This document shows positions 1-6,970 of a DNA stretch of 13,643 bases, piece by piece. The first letter of the stretch is position 1. Each line of letters begins with the position of its first letter. Below the pieces are notes generated by a model. That model worked only from the letters and a program-made list of their open reading frames with translations. It searched no databases and was not told the origin of the DNA. Made by a program: the position numbers and the translations under genes. The stretch is from Bacteroidia bacterium (GTDB taxonomy: Bacteria; Bacteroidota; Bacteroidia; B-17B0; Aurantibacillaceae), in the NCBI GenBank assembly GCA_026418315.1, contig JAOABO010000035.1:1-13643 (forward strand). The letters run 5' to 3'.

Positions 1-481
1 CTGCCAGTATTCCTACCAAGGATGAATATAAAATGTATTTGAGTGTATTATTTGCAGAACTATTAGGTGTTTCATCTTTATCTGATTGCGAAGCATTGAA
101 CATTCTATACACTAATACTGACATCACTATAAGAAAGAGCAGCAGCATTACATGATTGATAGTTATGTTCATTGTTCTAAAATTCGATATAGTAAAAGGC
201 AGCAGAGGCAGCAACCAATATTTGAATATATAAAATGAAAATATCATCGGAATACTAAAAAGTAGAGATACTTTTATATCTATATGTTTGTTCTTTAAGT
301 GAGCGTACAAACCTGCTATTGCCGAAATACCAACTATGATAAGTGAGTAGGGGCCTGCTTCTACAGGTGGAATATTCATAAAATATACCAGAATAGGAAA
401 TGAGATAATGGCCCCTCCTGCTCCAAATAACCCTAAAACAATGCCAACCAATATTCCTAATATGTATCCTACCACTTCCAT
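1..481 (-). CDS. TauE/SafE family membrane exporter (3' end cut by window)
   Basis: The reading frame opens at ATG 481 and stays open for 160 codons to the window edge, so the C-terminal part is missing (the family is usually about 250-270 residues). The N-terminus has the family's glycine-rich first helix, GLFGAGGAIISFPIL at residues 17-31. Further hydrophobic segments lie at about 46-60, 72-97 and 110-126. A polar loop (about 130-146) follows and then what looks like the start of the second repeat half. TauE/SafE proteins are inner-membrane exporters of sulfite, sulfoacetate or other small anions; the substrate here cannot be read from sequence. It starts 7 bases after the ArsR-family gene stop, so the two are very likely cotranscribed and controlled by that repressor. 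The start is preceded by an A-rich stretch rather than a strong Shine-Dalgarno, as is common in Bacteroidota. Confidence 0.85.
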   Translation of the reverse strand, partial: MEVVGYILGILVGIVLGLFGAGGAIISFPILVYFMNIPPVEAGPYSLIIVGISAIAGLYAHLKNKHIDIKVSLLFSIPMIFSFYIFKYWLLPLLPFTISNFRTMNITINHVMLLLFLIVMSVLVYRMFNASQSDKDETPNSSANNTLKYILYSSLVGILA

Positions 482-488
482 TTTTTTC

Positions 489-794
489 TTATTCAAAACT
501 TGTTTCAATACAACTTAAAACATTTAAGAATTTTCTGTTCTTCAGAGAATAAAACATATTTTTTCCGTCTCTCCTGCAGTTCAATACACCTCTGCCTTTC
601 AGTATATTTAAATGATGAGAAACTACTGCTTGTTCTAAATCTAAAGCTTCTTGTAATTCGGACACATTCATTTCTTTTTCATTTTTCAATAATGCTATTA
701 TATAAAGACGAATAGGATGCGCCAACGCTTTAATTTTCTCGGAAGTTTCAATCCACTCTTTTTCCAAATAAGGGGCTTTTGTTTTTGCATTCAT
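489..794 (-). CDS. ArsR-family winged-helix transcriptional repressor
   Basis: A small DNA-binding protein of 101 residues from ATG 794. An in-frame TTG at 818 would add eight residues, but it lies inside the predicted -7 promoter element (816-823), so the ATG start is preferred. Visible ArsR features are KALAHPIRLYIIALL (dimer/first helix), then MNVSELQEALDLEQAVVSHHLNIL, the helix-turn-helix with its recognition helix, then the wing GVLNCRRDGKNMFYSL. The only cysteines are in the wing (CRRDG) and near the C-terminus (LSCIE). The cysteine that BigR/SqrR-type persulfide sensors carry in the helix after RLxIL is alanine here, and no ArsR-type CxC metal site is seen. The gene pairs with the TauE-like exporter 7 bases downstream. 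It probably represses its own operon through the palindrome at 821-840. The inducer is unknown. Confidence 0.88.
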   Translation of the reverse strand: MNAKTKAPYLEKEWIETSEKIKALAHPIRLYIIALLKNEKEMNVSELQEALDLEQAVVSHHLNILKGRGVLNCRRDGKNMFYSLKNRKFLNVLSCIETSFE

Positions 795-815
795 AAGATA
801 ATATTTTTGACTATT

Positions 816-847
816 CAAATATACATATAAATATGTGTATATGTCAA
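816..847 (-). promoter_or_regulatory. Predicted Bacteroidota-type promoter of the arsR-tauE unit
   Basis: On the minus strand a TTG (in TTGACA, plus positions 842-847) is followed after 21 bases by TATATTTG (816-823), a perfect match to the Bacteroidota -7 consensus TAnnTTTG. Transcription would begin near 808-811, giving a leader of about 15 bases before ATG 794. This also argues against translation from the TTG at 818. Confidence 0.7.
821..840. promoter_or_regulatory. Imperfect palindrome in arsR promoter, likely repressor operator
   Basis: ATACATATAAATATGTGTAT pairs with its own reverse complement at 8 of 10 positions, with one T/G mismatch and the central pair unmatched. It lies between and overlapping the -33 and -7 elements, where a bound ArsR dimer would block RNA polymerase. 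AT-rich inverted repeats of this kind are typical ArsR-family operators. Because the region is AT-rich, chance symmetry is possible. Confidence 0.5.
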
Positions 848-922
848 TATATTTATTTATTTTTTAGAATTTTTAAGAATTTTTTACCTAAAATGTTATC
901 GGATTAATTTTAAGAAACAAGT

Positions 923-1888
923 TTACAATCTTTGATATTCAAACTTTGGATAGCCCTTTTCACCAGTAGTAGAATAAAAATCAATAAACCGAAGTTTGTA
1001 ATAATAGTGGTTCCATCCTTTAATAATATATATTTTATTTGGATATACGATGTAAGAGGAAGAATTAAAGTCGTAAGTTTTCCAATTGTAACCAATAATG
1101 TTTGCATTTGTAGTAAGAATATATTGAATAGCTTTATTATAATTAATATTGTCAAAATCATCATTAATAGTGATTGTAGCACTTACATAAGGTCTGTTGA
1201 GCAAACATCCTGTAACCAAATAAGGTTCTGATAAAGTTTCTGTATATTGAGTAAATACAATATCCCATTGGTTTTTAGGCGGCTCACAATACACTTTTTG
1301 TTGGCTATCAAAATTAAATCCAACAAAGCGATAATTAGTATCTGTAGTAATTGTATAAGTTGTAGCAATAGTATCGGTTAATTTACAAAAAGCAAAACTA
1401 AATACGCCGTTGTTGTAGGACAAAATTTTGAGTTTTCGAAATCCTAAGTGTATGCCGTTTTCATTATATCCCCTATCTATTATGTAAACAAAATTATTTT
1501 CCCACCATTTTCCTATGGCGGTGCTATCTAAATTACCTGTTGGAGTATCATATTTTTTATTTTTTGAAAAACCATTGGTGTCTAATACTTCACTAAAATT
1601 ATTTTTTTTTGTATTGCATGCAAACATAAATTTTGAAGAGTTGAGAATTACTCTTTTATCCTTGCCTTCAAAAGCGATGTCCCAAGATGTTTTATACTGT
1701 TGTTGCACAATCTGATTATTATTTAAAGAAAAAAATATTTGGTATTTGTAATTAGAAGTAAGTGGAATAGTAGCCGTAATGACATTTCCTGAATGATGCG
1801 GTGGAACAGGTAACTCTTTTTTAAGACAAGATGAGAACCATAATAAAAGAAAAATCAATGAGAAAAAAATGAACAATCGCTGATACAT
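923..1888 (-). CDS. HmuY-family haem-binding lipoprotein
   Basis: A 321-residue HmuY-family (HmuY/PF14064-like) protein, probably anchored in the outer membrane. Residues 1-21 form a lipoprotein signal ending in FSSC, with Cys21 as the lipid attachment site. Family landmarks are two WD blocks, SWDIAFEG (68-75) and QWDIVFTQYTE (207-217), IIGYNWKTYD (264-273), and the C-terminal block YYKLRFIDFYSTTGEKGYPKFEYQ (296-319), which is highly characteristic. HmuY proteins bind haem at the cell surface and hand it to the HmuR receptor. This gene starts 3 bases after the receptor stop and is last in the operon. Histidines are few (31, 32, 147, 294), so haem ligation as in Porphyromonas HmuY (two histidines) is not assured. 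It is related along its length to the secreted protein at 5701-6930. No clear terminator is visible downstream. Confidence 0.87.
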   Translation of the reverse strand: MYQRLFIFFSLIFLLLWFSSCLKKELPVPPHHSGNVITATIPLTSNYKYQIFFSLNNNQIVQQQYKTSWDIAFEGKDKRVILNSSKFMFACNTKKNNFSEVLDTNGFSKNKKYDTPTGNLDSTAIGKWWENNFVYIIDRGYNENGIHLGFRKLKILSYNNGVFSFAFCKLTDTIATTYTITTDTNYRFVGFNFDSQQKVYCEPPKNQWDIVFTQYTETLSEPYLVTGCLLNRPYVSATITINDDFDNINYNKAIQYILTTNANIIGYNWKTYDFNSSSYIVYPNKIYIIKGWNHYYYKLRFIDFYSTTGEKGYPKFEYQRL

Positions 1889-1891
1889 ACT

Positions 1892-4147
1892 TTAAATGTT
1901 TAATATCAATTGTATAAAATAAGTTCTGCCTGTGCCCAGCAAAGTTTGAGATGAAGAGTGAGCACCATTAGAAGCAGAAGCATTCAATATAGTTAAGTTA
2001 AACAAATTTTTAATGCCCAATGTAATTTGTAATTTATCTTTCCATAAATTCTTATAAATATTCATATCCATCCAATAATAATCTTTCATATATGTGAGGG
2101 AAGATGCGTTATCTGAATTGATTTTTACATAAGGCATTTTACCCGTATATTTTGAAAAAACATTGAACCCTGTGTTCCATTTTTTGTACAGATATTGTAT
2201 GTTACAAATAATTTCGGGATAACAATAAAAAGCACTGTTAGCATTGATATTGAACTTTTTTCCAATAAAAGAAACTTTTGAAGATATTGATAATTGTCTG
2301 TACACAAAGGTATTTCCAATATTAGCACCAGTGGTTTGAATTCTATCCACATTGATGTAAGAATATTGAACAGCATTAATCATACCAAGTGTAATGACAT
2401 TTCTCACATCGTTGTAAAAAGCGGTTCCTTCTAAAGTATAAGAAAATTTGTTTTTGCGGTATTGCAGGTGATAGTTCAAATTCCAAAAGTCGGATACTTC
2501 GGGTTTTAAATGCGAGTTGCCAATGATATTATGATTGATGTCCACAAAATTTAAAAACAATTCCTTTAATGATGGTGTACGAAAACCCTTGGCATAAGAG
2601 AAACGCAAAGATGAATGCTTTGATTCGGCTAAACTATCTTGTAAAGAAACATTAGAAAAGTTGTACAATAGGTGTATAGAGGGAATAAGTGGTGTGTGAT
2701 ACAAAGAATTGTAAGAAAAACGAATAGCGGGCTTAATAGTAAAATTATTTTTGATAGTAGCAGAATAACTGAAAAATCCTGCAATATCAGTTTGTTCGGC
2801 AGCTTTGTTTTTAATGATAGAACTTCGGGCTTTTTCGTGATACATATCATAACCCATTTCTGCGGTATGATTAAGCAAAATTTTTTTAGAAATGCTGGAG
2901 CGGCTCATATACATAGTATAGCGGCTGGTATCTTGGTCGCCACTGTTAGTGGTGAGTTGTTGATCTAATGTGGTGAGGTCTTTGTAATAGGCATTTTTGA
3001 TTCGTAAATAATCTGTTCGTGCGGCTACAGCATCTAAATAATAATCGTTTATTAAAAATCCTTTTAGAGTACTTCTTTGTGTATTGCGCATTGTTCTGTA
3101 AATATTATCAATTGCTGTTTCATAATAAGGAGCAAAGGGCTTTCCTCGGTCTGTAATGATTTCATAAAAACCATCAGCATAAAGTCCGAGAGTAAGTTTT
3201 TGAAATACAATGTCATCGTTTATGGTAGCATAATATTGTTCGCGGGGCTTCCAAAGTTTATTCCGAAGAGTATCTGCTACTTTTATTTTTTCAAATGAAA
3301 ACGGTTTTTCATCAGGTCGCCATCCATCGAAAAAATTTCTGCCTAATGTGATATTAAAATGATGCTTGTTGTATTGGAATAATGTTGTATTGTTGATGTT
3401 GTAAGTACCATTGCTTTCATAATAAGAAAGAAATTTATCAGAAAATTTTTTATCTTTATTTTTTTTAGTGATGATATTAATTACCCCACCCATAGCGTCA
3501 GTACCGTATTTGACGGCCATAGGTCCTTCAATAATTTCAATTTTTTGTATATTATTCAGGTTGATTTGGGATAAATCAATATTCCCATTCAATCGGCCTA
3601 TCATCGGCACACCATCTATGAGTATTTTTACCGCTTGTCCTGATAAGCCCAATAAATTGATGCCTGTTCCTAAAATCGGATCGTTACTCAGTTGCACATT
3701 ATTTTCATTCAATAATACATCTTTTAAATTTTGGGCACCCATTGACTGAATTTTTTGTTCAGAAATGGTTTTGACTACGAATACACTCTGTTGTTTTTCC
3801 ATTGGGATGGGTTCACCGGTAACCACAATTTCATCAAGAAATTGAGAAAGTTTTTGAAGTGCAACAAAATAAACAGATGATTGAGTAAATGAAATTGTTT
3901 CATCCTTGAGATGATAGTTAAAAGCATATACTTGTGCAAAAATATGATCGTGCTGGATTACTTCATCAGGTAAAGTAATGCATCCTTTTTCATCGGTTGT
4001 TTTTTGAAAAATCAATTTTTTGTCTGTATTGTAAATACTAATGCGAGCAAAGGGCACGGGTGTATTCGTATGTTTGTCTATTACACAAATGTTTTGTGCC
4101 GGCAACTTCATTATAATACAAATAAGTAAAAAGATTTTTTTTTTCAT
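1892..4147 (-). CDS. HmuR-like TonB-dependent haem receptor
   Basis: An outer-membrane receptor of 751 residues from ATG 4147. The frame is open further upstream, but this ATG is followed by a proper signal peptide (MKKKIFLLICIIMKLPAQ) and forms an ATGA overlap with the preceding stop. In order: signal peptide, a CarboxypepD_reg-like domain (about 20-95), a TonB-box-like LDEIVVTG (104-111), a plug domain with VKYGTDAMGGVINIITKK (about 212-229), then a beta-barrel ending in aromatic/hydrophobic residues. The haem-receptor signature is present as FRTP (522-525), a histidine in DINHN (His539), and NSHLKPE (544-550). This corresponds to the FRAP/YRAP, His and NPNL/NPDL motifs of HemR and HmuR, with T and SH substitutions. 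It should import haem using TonB energy. Its neighbours, HmuY downstream and the PepSY protein upstream, fit that role. Confidence 0.87.
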   Translation of the reverse strand: MKKKIFLLICIIMKLPAQNICVIDKHTNTPVPFARISIYNTDKKLIFQKTTDEKGCITLPDEVIQHDHIFAQVYAFNYHLKDETISFTQSSVYFVALQKLSQFLDEIVVTGEPIPMEKQQSVFVVKTISEQKIQSMGAQNLKDVLLNENNVQLSNDPILGTGINLLGLSGQAVKILIDGVPMIGRLNGNIDLSQINLNNIQKIEIIEGPMAVKYGTDAMGGVINIITKKNKDKKFSDKFLSYYESNGTYNINNTTLFQYNKHHFNITLGRNFFDGWRPDEKPFSFEKIKVADTLRNKLWKPREQYYATINDDIVFQKLTLGLYADGFYEIITDRGKPFAPYYETAIDNIYRTMRNTQRSTLKGFLINDYYLDAVAARTDYLRIKNAYYKDLTTLDQQLTTNSGDQDTSRYTMYMSRSSISKKILLNHTAEMGYDMYHEKARSSIIKNKAAEQTDIAGFFSYSATIKNNFTIKPAIRFSYNSLYHTPLIPSIHLLYNFSNVSLQDSLAESKHSSLRFSYAKGFRTPSLKELFLNFVDINHNIIGNSHLKPEVSDFWNLNYHLQYRKNKFSYTLEGTAFYNDVRNVITLGMINAVQYSYINVDRIQTTGANIGNTFVYRQLSISSKVSFIGKKFNINANSAFYCYPEIICNIQYLYKKWNTGFNVFSKYTGKMPYVKINSDNASSLTYMKDYYWMDMNIYKNLWKDKLQITLGIKNLFNLTILNASASNGAHSSSQTLLGTGRTYFIQLILNI

Positions 4148-4722
4148 TTCTGGAAAAAGATAAAGTAAATAAGAAAAATAAAAGGTAATATTGTACCAGC
4201 TATAACATACCATTTTCCCTTTTGAAATAAACTATTTTTGTTTTTTTGCTTGAGCATGAATAACCCTGTAACTGTAACAATAATAAGCAAGGTGGCAAAA
4301 ATATCTGATATCCATTTCCATCCTTTTATAGAATTACGATGAAAAAGATTGCTATGGTAAATAATGGGCCTTTTACTGAGCTGCTCATATATTCCTTTTC
4401 TTTCTTTTATATAAATGTGCAGAGTAGCATTATCGTAATATATTTTAATTTGGTCGGCGGTTGGTTTGTCCCATACTTTTATTTTACTCTCATGAATAAG
4501 AGCAGAGATTTGCTGCGCTGTGTAATTGTCGCAATTTTCCAATTGATATTGATGAGGTATAATAAGGGTGTCTCTTTGAATAATAAAGTCCGGATTAAAG
4601 TCATCTATATGGTTAAGAGCAATGCCCGAAATGCAATAAACAATTATCAGCACAGAGATAAAGTAACCAATATCTCTGTGCCAATCAATGATGATATTTC
4701 TTATTCTGAAGCGGCTTTGCAT
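4144..4722 (-). CDS. PepSY-associated membrane protein
   Basis: A 192-residue inner-membrane protein with three likely membrane helices (about 18-37, 137-158 and 171-190) and a polar domain between the first two (about 40-130), probably periplasmic. Features of PepSY-TM proteins are DWHRDIGYFIS at the first helix, SGIALNH at its end, LFHRNSIKGWKWISDIFA entering the second helix, and TGLFML at its end. Histidines 15, 38, 123 and 128 lie at membrane boundaries, where they could bind haem or metal. Related PepSY membrane proteins occur beside TonB-dependent iron receptors, and some (FoxB) act in periplasmic iron release by reduction. That role here is inferred from context. It starts 3 bases after the chelatase-like gene and its stop overlaps the receptor start in an ATGA, so translation is probably coupled. 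Confidence 0.8.
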   Translation of the reverse strand: MQSRFRIRNIIIDWHRDIGYFISVLIIVYCISGIALNHIDDFNPDFIIQRDTLIIPHQYQLENCDNYTAQQISALIHESKIKVWDKPTADQIKIYYDNATLHIYIKERKGIYEQLSKRPIIYHSNLFHRNSIKGWKWISDIFATLLIIVTVTGLFMLKQKNKNSLFQKGKWYVIAGTILPFIFLIYFIFFQK

Positions 4723-4725
4723 ACA

Positions 4726-5688
4726 TTATATGGATGCTGATGAATTGATTTTTTGAACAAATTCTTTGGTAATTTGTTTAATCCAATTTTCTACATGAGC
4801 ATCCGGTAGAATAGCATCTGGTTTGTATTTTACGCGGGTAGTGTATTCTTTTACTTTTTCTATGCCCCCACCAATGATTTTAATCTGAAACATTTCATCA
4901 TGAGCGACAAGAACAGGAATTACAATAGCCACATGAGATTGTTCAAGGGCTTTGTTTACTGCTTTGGTAGTTTCTTCGGGATTGTATTTTACCAAATGTC
5001 CGCACCATCCATATTCATAGTGCTTGATTCCTAATTGGTCATTCACATATTTACCTACTTCCGCAAATAAATTTTCCCATTCTTTCAAATACCGTTCATC
5101 ACCATAACCAATAAGCACAATGCTCTCTTTATCAGGATTGGTAGAAAGCACACGGGCTCTGCTCAATACATTTTTTTTGAGGATATCTGTAAAATCAAGT
5201 AATGGTGTAATGTGCACTTTGGCTTTTGGTGTGTATCTTTCTATTTTTTCCATTTTCAAAAGTTCCATAGATTCTGGATTTTCTTTCATACCAACAATAG
5301 TTGGAATGTCTTCAAATGTATGTGGTGAAACCGTTAGAAAAACAGGCACAATGATGATGTCTGATACTCCTAAACTATCCATCTGTTTAAGTCGCGTGGC
5401 TATAGAGGGCTCTGTGTATTCCATAAAAGCGGTTTTTACATCGGATACATTGGTATATCTCAACAAACTATCTTTCACTCTTTTTTCTAAATCCAAGAGG
5501 GCATTTCGCCATGTTTCTGACCTTGAACCATGGTTGACCAACAGAATACCAATTTTTTTCGATTGCTGCTTGTTTAATGACTTATCTTCTGCTTTACTTG
5601 AACAAGAAGAGACAAAAAGTGTGCTGATTAGTATCAATGAGACATTGATGATGATGGCTGCTATGGTTATCCAATAGAACTTTTTCAT
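4726..5688 (-). CDS. CbiX/CbiK-like chelatase with lipoprotein signal
   Basis: A 320-residue class II (sirohydrochlorin cobalto/ferro-type) chelatase homologue. Unlike cytoplasmic CbiX it begins with a hydrophobic segment and a lipobox ending FVSSC, Cys29, so the enzyme should be exported and lipid-anchored. The protein is two-lobed. The N-lobe has the family motif LLVNHGSRSETW with His53, and PVFLTVSPHTFEDIP with His123, the usual CbiX metal-insertion pair. The C-lobe repeats the layout as LIGYGDERYLKEW, with Tyr195 where a first His would be, and PVLVAHDEMFQ with His263; GWCGHL (His231) lies between. The gene is second in a haem-uptake operon, which suggests work on imported haem or another tetrapyrrole (metal removal or exchange) rather than cobalamin synthesis; no cobalamin genes are nearby. 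An exported haem-binding CbiK is known in Desulfovibrio. The direction of the reaction is inference. Confidence 0.82.
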   Translation of the reverse strand: MKKFYWITIAAIIINVSLILISTLFVSSCSSKAEDKSLNKQQSKKIGILLVNHGSRSETWRNALLDLEKRVKDSLLRYTNVSDVKTAFMEYTEPSIATRLKQMDSLGVSDIIIVPVFLTVSPHTFEDIPTIVGMKENPESMELLKMEKIERYTPKAKVHITPLLDFTDILKKNVLSRARVLSTNPDKESIVLIGYGDERYLKEWENLFAEVGKYVNDQLGIKHYEYGWCGHLVKYNPEETTKAVNKALEQSHVAIVIPVLVAHDEMFQIKIIGGGIEKVKEYTTRVKYKPDAILPDAHVENWIKQITKEFVQKINSSASI

Positions 5689-5700
5689 AGGTTTAAATTT

Positions 5701-6930
5701 TTAGTTTTTGATAAATTTTTGAGTATGAAATTGTTGTTGTGTTTGAATGCTAATAAAATAAATTCCTGTTTTCCAATCTGTTACATCGAATATATAATCG
5801 GTAAATTTATTTTCCAATATAATGTTCTTTTTCAAAATTATTTTGCCTAATGCATCTATTACCTGTATAGTTGCATAATCTTGGCTATTATCATCGATTA
5901 TTAGATGTAGCAGATCAGTGGTAGGATTGGGATAAATTACAAAAGACGCTGTATTAAAAAATTGTTGAACACTTGCAGTGCTTATTTTTTCCTTTGTGAA
6001 AATATAGTTACCATTAGCACTACCGCCAAAGCCCGCAAATACTACTTTCCAAATATCTCCTTGTTTGCTTTTTACAAAATATACTAATGAATCTTCAATC
6101 ACCCATGTGCCGGTGTAGTTTTTCCAATCGTAACCAATTGTATTGATGGCTGTTTGGAAGATATGGTTGTACCACTGATTATAAGTAGACGTATTGACAG
6201 GATGAACTTTTGCTACACTAACTCCTTTGTTGCCCAATACCCCTGTTACAGTATAAGGTGTAGGAATGAAAGCCGTATATTGTTTGAACACAATATCCCA
6301 ATTAGCACTCAACGGCTCTCTATCTAAAGTAATATTGTTTTGAATAGAATAGTACACCAATGTTTTAGTATTGTATGAAGATTTAGCTACACTGGTATTT
6401 ACAAGATTGCTGCCATTCAGGTCGGCATATTGAAAGTAGTAGGTGCCACCAGATAATTTTTTAATCCACATTTTTTTATAGGTGTTATTAGATAACTTAA
6501 TGATATATATAGAATCGCCTGTTACTTCGTGAGTAATGTTGTTGTAAATTCCCCAACCCAGGTCGTAAGGATTGGAAGAAACAGGAACATTAAAAGCACC
6601 CACAGACCATGAAGTGTCGGAATTATAGCGGGCTTTCCATGTAGAGATACCCGTGGTATCTATGCTATTCCAAGCCGAAGTATCTCCGTGAGGATAACAC
6701 CAAAGTTTAGTCCCAATAACAGAGTTGATGTGAATAGCAGCACCCATACCCGATGTTTCAAAAGCTATATCCCAATTGTTTTTCGGTGCAGAGCCCTGCT
6801 CGTCGTTTTGCAAACTATACCATTTTTCGTTAGCATAACCTGCACCAATAGAAACCGTGTCTTGAATAACTTGTGCTTGTGATAATACAGCACTGACCAT
6901 TAATCCGATAATAATTGTTTGTGTTTTCAT
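5701..6930 (-). CDS. Secreted HmuY-like protein with T9SS sorting domain
   Basis: A 409-residue first gene of the operon. It has a cleavable signal peptide (MKTQTIIIGLMVSAVLSQA, cut near residue 19), then an HmuY-like body (about 25-315), then a type A T9SS C-terminal sorting domain (about 328-409). The body carries NNWDIAFE (51-58), NWDIVFKQYTAFIPTPYTVTG (210-230), TIGYDWKNYTG (264-274) and IWKVVFAGFGGSANGNYIF, blocks that align with the HmuY lipoprotein at 923-1888. The sorting domain shows FVIYPNPTTD, IQVIDALGKII, WKTGIYFISI and a final QKFIKN. It should therefore cross the outer membrane by T9SS and be surface-attached or released, probably as a hemophore. Possible ligands include His67, 81, 134, 243 and 256, none proven. 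It lies 12 bases ahead of the chelatase-like gene and directly downstream of the Fur-like box. Confidence 0.82.
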   Translation of the reverse strand: MKTQTIIIGLMVSAVLSQAQVIQDTVSIGAGYANEKWYSLQNDEQGSAPKNNWDIAFETSGMGAAIHINSVIGTKLWCYPHGDTSAWNSIDTTGISTWKARYNSDTSWSVGAFNVPVSSNPYDLGWGIYNNITHEVTGDSIYIIKLSNNTYKKMWIKKLSGGTYYFQYADLNGSNLVNTSVAKSSYNTKTLVYYSIQNNITLDREPLSANWDIVFKQYTAFIPTPYTVTGVLGNKGVSVAKVHPVNTSTYNQWYNHIFQTAINTIGYDWKNYTGTWVIEDSLVYFVKSKQGDIWKVVFAGFGGSANGNYIFTKEKISTASVQQFFNTASFVIYPNPTTDLLHLIIDDNSQDYATIQVIDALGKIILKKNIILENKFTDYIFDVTDWKTGIYFISIQTQQQFHTQKFIKN

Positions 6931-6940
6931 AGTGTTTTAG

Positions 6941-6957
6941 TTTAGAATTATTCTAAA
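6941..6957. promoter_or_regulatory. Fur-family box ahead of the haem operon
   Basis: TTTAGAATTATTCTAAA is a perfect 8-1-8 inverted repeat and contains a 7-1-7 core (TTAGAAT-T-ATTCTAA), the half-site layout used by Fur, PerR and Zur regulators. It sits just downstream of the predicted start of transcription and 10 bases before ATG 6930, where a bound repressor would block transcription. With a haem/iron operon behind it, Fur and iron limitation is the simplest reading. PerR or Zur cannot be excluded from sequence. Confidence 0.72.
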
Positions 6958-6970
6958 TAATTTTTTGCTG

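Noticed and set aside
489..818. Calling the ArsR-family gene bigR or sqrR
   Set aside because: The neighbouring TauE-like gene is suggestive, but the diagnostic cysteine pair is not present.
866..885. Tandem AGAATTTTT repeats between the HmuY lipoprotein gene and arsR, considered as a terminator or Fur half-sites
   Set aside because: They are direct, not inverted, repeats, contain almost no G or C to form a stem, and do not complete a Fur-type palindrome.
4339..4740. A plus-strand open frame of 133 codons opposite the PepSY gene
   Set aside because: The opposite strand carries the PepSY motifs and tight operon spacing; this frame shows no family features.
5120..5677. A plus-strand open frame of 185 codons antisense to the chelatase-like gene
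   Set aside because: It exactly mirrors a well-supported minus-strand gene with clear motifs, has no recognisable domain, and no plus-strand promoter was seen.
4726..5688. Assigning this gene to cobalamin or sirohaem synthesis (cbiX, cbiK, sirB)
   Set aside because: The lipoprotein signal and the haem-uptake neighbours argue against a cytoplasmic biosynthetic role, so no gene symbol was given.
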